This document shows, piece after piece, positions 8,310-13,231 of a DNA stretch of 13,231 bases (position 1 is the first letter of the stretch; every line of letters starts with the position of its first letter). The translations under genes and the position numbers were made by a program. Origin of the DNA: Lachnospiraceae bacterium (GTDB taxonomy: Bacteria; Bacillota_A; Clostridia; Lachnospirales; Lachnospiraceae); assembly GCA_017542725.1 (NCBI GenBank), contig JAFXWR010000288.1, forward strand, positions 1 to 13,231, written 5' to 3'. The notes beneath the pieces were generated by a model. It had not been told where the DNA came from and searched no databases. It worked only from the letters and a program-made list of their open reading frames with translations.

Positions 8310-9034
8310 TGGTTAATTTTTTATTTGAAAAACTTGATACTGTCGATTCAACAAATGATTGTCTAACAAGAGAAGTTGAGAGCGGTAAAGTGAGTAAAGA
8401 TAAAATACTTATAGCAAGGCAACAGACTAATGGTCATGGTTCAAATGGAAGGTCATTTGTTTCCGATAACAATGTGGGAATATACTTTACCTTGCTTCAT
8501 TTTTATGATGATGATTTAGAACTCAAGTTTATAACACAGAAAGCAGCAGTGGCTGTGTATCAAGTATTTAAGCGCACCTTCGATATAGAATTAAAAATTA
8601 AGTGGGTAAATGACTTGTATTATAATGACAAAAAGGTTTGTGGCATATTATGCAGAAACCTAATAAAGCATAAAGCAGTTATAATAGGTGTTGGTATAGA
8701 TTTGTTTGAAAATAAGAGTATCAGTGATGAGATAAAGGATATTGCTGGATATATTTTTAAAGACAAAAAGGATTTGATTGCTAAACTTAATTCAAATACA
8801 AAACTATCAAAGGAGTCTTGCACATATAAAAATATTTTTACAGATTTTAATAGCATAGAAATAGATGGCATAGACATAGATGATAGTATGTTGTGGGAAC
8901 CTGACCAGATAGTAATAGATATAGTGCAGTATATATACTCGCTCATAAAAGTTGAAGGCTTGCCACAATTATATATAGAAAAGAATATTATAAAGGATGA
9001 GAAGGTTTATGAAGATTGTAACTTGGAATGTTAA
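8309..9034 (+). CDS. birA: Biotin-protein ligase, single catalytic domain, divergent
   Basis: Would activate biotin with ATP and transfer it to the acceptor lysine of biotin-dependent carboxylases. The 241 residues contain only the catalytic domain; the N-terminal winged-helix repressor domain of bifunctional BirA is absent, and a C-terminal SH3-like domain is not evident. Recognisable are DSTN (13-16), ARQQTNGHGSNGRSF (36-50, corresponding to the biotinyl-AMP loop A..QT.GRGR.GR.W), KWVNDL (98-103, with the expected catalytic Lys98), KVCGIL (109-114) and GVGIDL (127-132, where families usually have GIGIN). The loop reads GHGSNGR rather than GRGRRGR, so the residue matching E. coli Arg118 is Ser45. 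No ribosome site is visible; the TAATG overlap with the PAP2 gene implies coupling. The C-terminal third is poorly conserved and acidic. A lipoate ligase is less likely given DSTN and KWVND. Confidence 0.8.
   Translation: MVNFLFEKLDTVDSTNDCLTREVESGKVSKDKILIARQQTNGHGSNGRSFVSDNNVGIYFTLLHFYDDDLELKFITQKAAVAVYQVFKRTFDIELKIKWVNDLYYNDKKVCGILCRNLIKHKAVIIGVGIDLFENKSISDEIKDIAGYIFKDKKDLIAKLNSNTKLSKESCTYKNIFTDFNSIEIDGIDIDDSMLWEPDQIVIDIVQYIYSLIKVEGLPQLYIEKNIIKDEKVYEDCNLEC
8999..9005 (+). promoter_or_regulatory. Ribosome binding site deciding the xth start
   Basis: GAGAAGG lies just ahead of the ATG at 9009, inside the birA coding region, and AAAGGA (8992-8997) gives a second possible pairing at a spacing of 11. 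An earlier in-frame ATG at 8997 directly touches the AAAGG and leaves no spacing, so 9009 is preferred. The protein then begins MKIVTWN, as in other ExoA proteins. Confidence 0.5.
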
Positions 9035-9764
9035 TGGATTGAGGGCATGTTTGAAGAAAGAATTTTTGGAGAACATAAAAAAATTAAAGTGCGATGCATT
9101 ATGTCTACAGGAAACAAAACTTCAAAAGGATCAAATTCCTGTTGAACTTGATGAACTAAAAATGAAATCATATTGGCATTTCGCAGTTAAAAAAGGTTAT
9201 AGCGGAACTGCTATTTTAAGTAAAAAAGAGCCGATATCAGTGAAGTGTGGAATTGGAAGTAAGGAGCATGATGATGAGGGTAGGACTATTACTGCAGAAT
9301 ATGATGATTTTTTCTTAGTCAATGCTTATGTCCCAAATGCACAGCCTGAACTAAAGCGTATAGATTTTAGAACAGAGTGGGAAGCTAAGCTGCTCAAACA
9401 TTTGAAAAAGCTTGATAAGATTAAACCAGTAGTCTATTGCGGTGATTTAAATGTAGCTCATGAAGAAATAGATTTAAAAAATCCAAAACAGAATGTCGGA
9501 CAACCTGGCTTTTCAGATGAAGAGAGAAGTATGATGACTAAACTCTTATCAAATGACTTTGTAGATGTGTATAGGAACTTATATCCGGATGGAAAAGATT
9601 ATACTTGGTGGTCTTATAGGGCAAATGCAAGGGAGAACAATACTGGCTGGAGAATAGACTATTTTATAGTTTCTAAAAGATTTATGAAAAGCATAAAGGG
9701 GATTAAAATCCATAATGAGATAATGGGTTCAGATCACTGCCCTGTGGAATTAAATATAAAGTAA
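9009..9764 (+). CDS. xth: Exodeoxyribonuclease III (ExoA/Xth-type AP endonuclease)
   Basis: Base-excision repair enzyme that cuts DNA at abasic sites and trims blocked 3' ends. From ATG 9009 it has 251 residues, close to the 252 of Bacillus ExoA; starting at 8997 would add only four residues (MRRF). Catalytic motifs of the endonuclease/exonuclease/phosphatase fold are complete: TWNVNG (5-10, Asn7), LQETK (33-37, Glu35), GYSGTAI, VNAYVPN, GDLNVAH (145-151, Asp146 and Asn148), WRIDY and the terminal SDHCPV (Asp242, His243). The gene overlaps the end of birA by 26 bases, and its stop overlaps the next ATG as TAATG. Together with dnaE and dinB it makes up the DNA synthesis and repair part of this gene series. 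Confidence 0.96.
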   Translation: MKIVTWNVNGLRACLKKEFLENIKKLKCDALCLQETKLQKDQIPVELDELKMKSYWHFAVKKGYSGTAILSKKEPISVKCGIGSKEHDDEGRTITAEYDDFFLVNAYVPNAQPELKRIDFRTEWEAKLLKHLKKLDKIKPVVYCGDLNVAHEEIDLKNPKQNVGQPGFSDEERSMMTKLLSNDFVDVYRNLYPDGKDYTWWSYRANARENNTGWRIDYFIVSKRFMKSIKGIKIHNEIMGSDHCPVELNIK

Positions 9765-10507
9765 TGTTTTTAGATAATTTTTTTAAAATTGATATAGCGA
9801 TTACTCTAAAAAATATTAAAGAGTGGATAGTTTACCATAAAGAAAAAGTCGCAATGGCTTTGATTATGGTTATATTGACATTGATTATATCATTGTTTTC
9901 TGGCAGCCTTCGCAAAACTAATGAAAATATTGAATACGACATTTTTAATGGAAAAACTTTCGTAACTGAAACTTATCCTATATTTAAGGATGTTGTCTTT
10001 GTTGGCGACTCGTATTCTCATTATATAGCGCTATCACTTGGATTTGACACAACTATATATTCTAGTCCGGGTCTACCTTTGGAAGATCTTAAGTATTGTT
10101 TTGAGTCTGCCAGTAAAAATCCTAAAAAGTACATGGTTATATTCATTGGACCAAATGATTATAGGTTAAACAGTGATTTAAAAATATTTCGCGATAGTCT
10201 TTTGGACTATATAGATATTTTAAGAGAAAAATCAAAAGTCATATTATGCAGTTATCTTCAGTCAATGTATACAGAAAATATGAAGAGTACTGGCGAGGCA
10301 AAGTATGAGATTAGCCAATATGATGAAGAAATAAAAAAAATTGCAGAGACTTATGACAAAGTATATTATTTTGATTTAACTGACTTAAATGGAAAATCAA
10401 AATATTATAAGTATAATGTAGATAAAACTGATAAGATTCATTTTAATCATGACTTCTATGTTGAGTTTATTAATCGTCTTTATAAATTTATCATGTCAAT
10501 AGGGTAG
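9764..10507 (+). CDS. Membrane-anchored SGNH-hydrolase-like protein
   Basis: A 247-residue protein with one N-terminal transmembrane segment (about 28-46), preceded by a lysine-containing cytoplasmic stretch, so the remaining ~200 residues should face outside. The outer domain has SGNH/GDSL esterase blocks: VGDSYS (80-85, nucleophile Ser83), SPGLPLED (101-108, oxyanion Gly103), IGPNDYR (128-134, Asn131) and DKIHFN (223-228, catalytic Asp223 and His226). Such enzymes remove or transfer acyl groups on polysaccharides, peptidoglycan or lipids. No MBOAT or acyltransferase-3 partner is visible here, so an esterase role on wall or surface glycans is only a guess. The start overlaps the xth stop (TAATG) and lacks a strong ribosome site. 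It is an unexpected neighbour, lying between two DNA repair genes. Confidence 0.8.
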   Translation: MFLDNFFKIDIAITLKNIKEWIVYHKEKVAMALIMVILTLIISLFSGSLRKTNENIEYDIFNGKTFVTETYPIFKDVVFVGDSYSHYIALSLGFDTTIYSSPGLPLEDLKYCFESASKNPKKYMVIFIGPNDYRLNSDLKIFRDSLLDYIDILREKSKVILCSYLQSMYTENMKSTGEAKYEISQYDEEIKKIAETYDKVYYFDLTDLNGKSKYYKYNVDKTDKIHFNHDFYVEFINRLYKFIMSIG

Positions 10508-10510
10508 TTT

Positions 10511-11743
10511 ATGGATAGAGCGATTTTACATTGTGATATGAATAATTTCTATGCATCTGTAGAATGCATGCTTGATCCAAGTTTAAAAGATAAGCCGGTA
10601 GCTGTATGCGGTAGTCAAAAAGATAGACATGGGATAGTACTGGCAAAGAACTATCATGCTAAGGACTATGGAGTCAAGACTGGGGATACCATTTGGCAGG
10701 CAAAAAATAAATGTAAAGATATAGTAATAATTGAGACTCCTCATTTTGATGAATATGCGAAGTACTCAAAACTGGCAAGAAATTTGTATAGAGAGTATAC
10801 AGATTTGGTTGAGCCGATGGGACTTGATGAGTGTTGGCTTGATGTGACAGCATCTACAAAACTATTTGGTCCTCCTGAAAAAATTGCAAATGAACTTAGA
10901 GAAAAAGTTAAAAGCAAGTTTAACCTAACAATTTCAGTCGGAGTTTCATTTAATAAAACTTTTGCGAAATTAGGCAGCGATATGAAGAAACCAGATGCAA
11001 CTACTATTATAACTCGCGATAATTATAAAACTGTTGTCTGGCCTTTGCCAGTATCTGACTTATTTGGAGTTGGAAGAAGAACTAATGAAAAATTGAAACA
11101 GCAGTTTATATATACCATAGGTGACCTCGCGAATACAAAAAAAGAAAGGCTTAAAAATCTTTTTGGCAAGAACGGAATCTATCTCTATGAGGCAGCGAAT
11201 GGCTTAGAAAATGATGAGGTGCAAAAATATGATGAACTTGATGAAGTAAAATCTATAAGCCATGGAATAACTACAGTAAAGGACCTTGAAAATGATGATG
11301 AAGTTTGGGAAGTGATGCTTGAATTAGCTCAAGAGATAGGATATAAACTTAGGTCAAAGGAACTCCGTGCAAATGGAGTCTATGTAAGTATTAGGGATGA
11401 TAAACTTTTTTGGGAGCAATATCAAAAAAGATTAAGGTCTTCGGAGCAGAGTGCTATAAATATTGCTAAGTATGCATTTAAATTATTTAAAGAAAGATAT
11501 GATTGGGAAAGAAATATAAGAACTGTTACTATTGGAGTTACAAATTTAAGTAGCGAAGATAAACCAGAACAACTAAGTGTTTTTGATTGTATAGAGAATA
11601 AGAGCAAAATTGAAAAGGCAGAAAAGGTGATGGAAGAATTGAATTTGAGATATGGAGAGGAGATAGTGAAAAATGCTACTCTCTTAAAAAATGACAATCT
11701 GCCAAATAGTAGGAGGAAAATGAAATACAATGGAGAAAAGTAA
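10511..11743 (+). CDS. dinB: DNA polymerase IV, Y-family translesion polymerase
   Basis: Low-fidelity polymerase that copies past damaged template bases. The 410 residues cover the full palm-fingers-thumb-little-finger layout. The N-terminal HCDMNNFYASVE (7-18) holds metal ligand Asp9 and a tyrosine steric gate (Tyr14). GLDECWLDVT (104-113) supplies Asp106 and Glu107. SVGVSFNKTFAKLGSDMKKP covers the palm-fingers region, and DLFGVGRRTNEKL is the thumb helix-hairpin-helix. Near the C-terminus PEQLSVFD is a good beta-clamp-binding peptide. The motif wording (DMNNFYASVE, DECWLDVT) is of the Gram-positive type. The start has AGGG at 10501-10504, spaced 6 bases. No LexA-type box was seen upstream, so SOS control is not supported here and transcription probably comes from the upstream operon. 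The end overlaps the CPBP gene by 14 bases. Confidence 0.95.
   Translation: MDRAILHCDMNNFYASVECMLDPSLKDKPVAVCGSQKDRHGIVLAKNYHAKDYGVKTGDTIWQAKNKCKDIVIIETPHFDEYAKYSKLARNLYREYTDLVEPMGLDECWLDVTASTKLFGPPEKIANELREKVKSKFNLTISVGVSFNKTFAKLGSDMKKPDATTIITRDNYKTVVWPLPVSDLFGVGRRTNEKLKQQFIYTIGDLANTKKERLKNLFGKNGIYLYEAANGLENDEVQKYDELDEVKSISHGITTVKDLENDDEVWEVMLELAQEIGYKLRSKELRANGVYVSIRDDKLFWEQYQKRLRSSEQSAINIAKYAFKLFKERYDWERNIRTVTIGVTNLSSEDKPEQLSVFDCIENKSKIEKAEKVMEELNLRYGEEIVKNATLLKNDNLPNSRRKMKYNGEK
11711..11716 (+). promoter_or_regulatory. Strong ribosome binding site inside the dinB end, for the CPBP gene
   Basis: A perfect AGGAGG occurs 13 bases before ATG 11730. A nearer ATG at 11720 is in the dinB frame and is not a usable start for the membrane protein. 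The spacing is longer than the usual 5-9 bases, but no other start fits the CPBP frame. Confidence 0.55.
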
Positions 11744-12485
11744 GTTCAAAATAATATTAGATGGAATACTAATTCCGTTTGTAATCTATTTTTTTATAAC
11801 AATGATTGTATCAATGGTCTTTGTCCTTATAAATGGTGGAAAGAACCCAAATGCAGTTTTAGTACAAGGAATAGCAGATATTTTTGTTTTTGCCGCTCTT
11901 TACCCACTATATGTTGCTTTTAAAAATAGATATAATGTAGTAAATAATAAGTTTGATTTTAAATCTTGTCTTTATATGATTCCATTAGCTCTTTCGATTT
12001 GCGTGATTGGAAATATACTGGTTGATTATATACCAAGGGAAACAGAAAATATGGTTACTACCGAAGTATATAATCTTGCGAAAGAGTATAATATTTTTTT
12101 AAGTCTCTTTATAGTTTCTGTTTTGATTCCAATAATAGAAGAGTTATTATTTAGAGGTTTTTTCTATGATGCCGCTAAAATACTTGCAAATGACATAGTG
12201 GCAATAATATTTACTAGTTTTGCATTTGCGATTGCACATTTTGAACTTAGGCAGAGCCTCTATGCATTTTTTGCAGGCTTATTTCTTGGATATATAAAAT
12301 ATAAATACAAAAATATTATATATACTATAGTGACACATTTGCTCATGAACTTTTTCACACTGGTAATAGTTCCGACAATCCTTATTACTAAAGATATAAG
12401 AACAAGAGCATATGCATTACTAATTTGCGCCGCAATGTTGATTTTTACTATGTACAGAATAAATATGAAGAAAAATATATCTTGA
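11730..12485 (+). CDS. CPBP-family intramembrane metalloprotease
   Basis: A polytopic membrane protein of 251 residues with about seven to eight hydrophobic segments. It carries the CPBP (Abi/CAAX protease and bacteriocin-processing enzyme) motifs: EELLFRGFFYD (137-147, giving Glu137-Glu138 and Arg142), FAIAH (166-170) and HLLMN (203-207). These glutamates and histidines form the intramembrane glutamate-protease active site. Bacterial members process or protect against peptides, take part in bacteriocin self-immunity, or cleave membrane proteins; no bacteriocin precursor or immunity gene lies in this window, so the substrate is unknown. It starts within dinB (14-base overlap) and its stop TGA at 12483-12485 sits inside a promoter-like -35 box for the next gene. 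Confidence 0.92.
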   Translation: MEKSKFKIILDGILIPFVIYFFITMIVSMVFVLINGGKNPNAVLVQGIADIFVFAALYPLYVAFKNRYNVVNNKFDFKSCLYMIPLALSICVIGNILVDYIPRETENMVTTEVYNLAKEYNIFLSLFIVSVLIPIIEELLFRGFFYDAAKILANDIVAIIFTSFAFAIAHFELRQSLYAFFAGLFLGYIKYKYKNIIYTIVTHLLMNFFTLVIVPTILITKDIRTRAYALLICAAMLIFTMYRINMKKNIS

Positions 12486-12510
12486 TATATAGTACTTTTT
12501 TTAGTATTAT
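12482..12510 (+). promoter_or_regulatory. Candidate promoter for the glycosyltransferase gene
   Basis: TTGATA (12482-12487) and TATTAT (12505-12510) are each one base away from the housekeeping sigma consensus and are separated by exactly 17 bases. Transcription would start near 12517, leaving the GGAGG ribosome site (12523-12527) whole in a short leader. This is the only gap over 10 bases between the plus-strand genes. The boxes were found by eye in A/T-rich sequence, where chance matches are common. Confidence 0.45.
12489..12510 (+). other. Imperfect inverted repeat in the promoter spacer (operator or weak hairpin)
   Basis: ATAGTACT (12489-12496) and AGTATTAT (12503-12510) are inverted copies around a loop of six T. 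All eight positions can pair if one G-U pair is allowed. The T-run lies in the loop, not after the stem, so this is not a canonical rho-independent terminator. Its place across the spacer and -10 box would suit a repressor site. Confidence 0.3.
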
Positions 12511-12531
12511 TTATAAGTGTTTGGAGGATGT

Positions 12532-13231
12532 ATGAAGTATTTAAGTTTTATCATACCATGTTATAACTCAAGTAAGTATATGTCAAAATGTATAAAGTCT
12601 ATACTTCCGCTTGGAGAAGATGTAGAGATTTTGATAATTGATGATGGCTCTACAAAGGATAATACATTAGAAATTGCGAAGAAATTTCAGAAAAAGTACC
12701 CTACAATTTGCAGAGCTATACATAAAAAAAATGGTGGACACGGAGATGCACTTAATACTGGAATAAAATATGCCAAGGGTTTATTTTTTAAAGTCGTTGA
12801 TTCTGATGATTGGATAAGCACAAAGGCTGGAAAGAAACTGGTTGAGGCAATAAAGATTCAGGAGATTAAACAGTCAGGAGTAGACCTATTCGTTACAAAT
12901 TTTATATATGATAAGGTTGGAGCAACACATAAGAAAGTAATGGAATACATTTTTTCAATACCAAGGAATAGGGCTATAAGTTGGGACCAGATAAGATTCT
13001 TTGCTCCAGGGACTTATATGCTTATGCATGCACTTTGTTATAGAACCGAAGTGCTTAGAAAATCAAAATTAAATTTACCTAAAAAGACTTTCTATGTAGA
13101 TAATATTTATGCATATAAGCCACTTCCTTATGTGAAAAAACTGTATTATCTTGATGAAGAACTATATCATTATTTCATAGGTAGAAATGACCAAAGTGTT
13201 AATGAAAAAGTTATGATAAGTCGACTTGAGC
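12532..13231 (+). CDS. Family 2 glycosyltransferase, N-terminal 233 residues (cut by right window edge)
   Basis: GT-A fold enzyme that moves a sugar from a nucleotide-sugar donor to a surface or lipid-linked acceptor. The visible part begins MKYLSFIIPCYNSSKYMSKC, the usual GT2 entry. It then has ILIIDDGSTKDNT (33-45), NGGHGDALNTGI (67-78) and VVDSDDW (88-94), whose Asp90-Ser-Asp92 is the metal- and donor-binding DXD motif. The rest (95-233) lies in the acceptor-binding half, and the frame is open to the window edge. No transmembrane segment appears in the visible part, so the enzyme is probably cytosolic or peripherally bound. ATG 12532 is chosen because GGAGG (12523-12527) precedes it; an ATG at 12528 directly touches that ribosome site and is in another frame. 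It may begin a surface-polysaccharide unit extending beyond the window. Confidence 0.9.
   Translation, partial: MKYLSFIIPCYNSSKYMSKCIKSILPLGEDVEILIIDDGSTKDNTLEIAKKFQKKYPTICRAIHKKNGGHGDALNTGIKYAKGLFFKVVDSDDWISTKAGKKLVEAIKIQEIKQSGVDLFVTNFIYDKVGATHKKVMEYIFSIPRNRAISWDQIRFFAPGTYMLMHALCYRTEVLRKSKLNLPKKTFYVDNIYAYKPLPYVKKLYYLDEELYHYFIGRNDQSVNEKVMISRLE

Noticed and set aside
10400..10511. LexA (SOS) box ahead of dinB
   Set aside because: No GAAC-N-GTTC-type palindrome was found upstream of the start; the gene appears to be transcribed from upstream.
11730..12485. Bacteriocin immunity or processing system around the CPBP protease
   Set aside because: No double-glycine peptide, ABC exporter or small cationic ORF is seen nearby; the gene is embedded in a housekeeping series.
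12489..12517. Rho-independent terminator after the CPBP gene
   Set aside because: The inverted repeat is A/T-rich with the T-run in the loop, and is followed by TTATAAG rather than a run of T. A promoter or operator reading fits better.
1..13231. CRISPR array, insertion sequence, phage attachment site, tRNA or riboswitch
   Set aside because: Coding sequence fills almost the whole window. No repeated spacer-like pattern, transposase motif, terminal inverted repeats or tRNA-like sequence was recognised.

Overview
The window comes from an AT-rich, low-GC Gram-positive bacterium of the Firmicutes, most likely a clostridial-type anaerobe. Three things suggest this: strong A/T bias and heavy use of ATA and other A/T-ending codons, purine-rich AGGAG-type ribosome binding sites, and the murB-whiA-dnaE gene order, which is a cut-down form of the Firmicutes block murB-rapZ-yvcK-whiA-(dnaE). 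The genus cannot be named from the sequence alone.

Layout. The left end (1-542, minus strand) is the N-terminal two thirds of a glutamate racemase gene (murI), cut by the window edge. An 84-base divergent gap (543-626) separates it from eleven consecutive plus-strand genes that run to the right edge: murB (cell-wall precursor reductase), a shortened whiA, dnaE (DNA polymerase III alpha), a three-domain Xaa-Pro aminopeptidase, a PAP2 lipid phosphatase, a divergent single-domain biotin-protein ligase, exodeoxyribonuclease III (xth), a membrane-anchored SGNH hydrolase, dinB (DNA polymerase IV), a CPBP membrane protease, and a family 2 glycosyltransferase cut by the right edge. No stretch over 300 bases lacks a gene. 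The largest gaps are the murI/murB gap and the 46 bases before the glycosyltransferase. From 627 to 12485 all junctions are overlaps or gaps of at most 7 bases, so these genes probably form one long operon, with the glycosyltransferase possibly starting a new unit from its own promoter.

Functional reading. Two themes are interleaved. One is peptidoglycan and envelope work: MurI supplies D-glutamate, MurB makes UDP-MurNAc, and PAP2, SGNH, CPBP and GT2 act at the membrane or on surface polymers. The other is DNA synthesis and repair: DnaE, the AP endonuclease Xth and the translesion polymerase DinB. The aminopeptidase and biotin ligase are metabolic housekeeping.

No mobile element, CRISPR array, tRNA, rRNA or riboswitch was seen. 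I found no convincing new system. The observations most worth checking are the shortened WhiA that lacks one LAGLIDADG-like repeat, together with the absence of rapZ and yvcK from their usual place; the altered biotinyl-AMP binding loop of the biotin ligase; insertions in MurI and DnaE; and a compact promoter with an inverted repeat in front of the glycosyltransferase.
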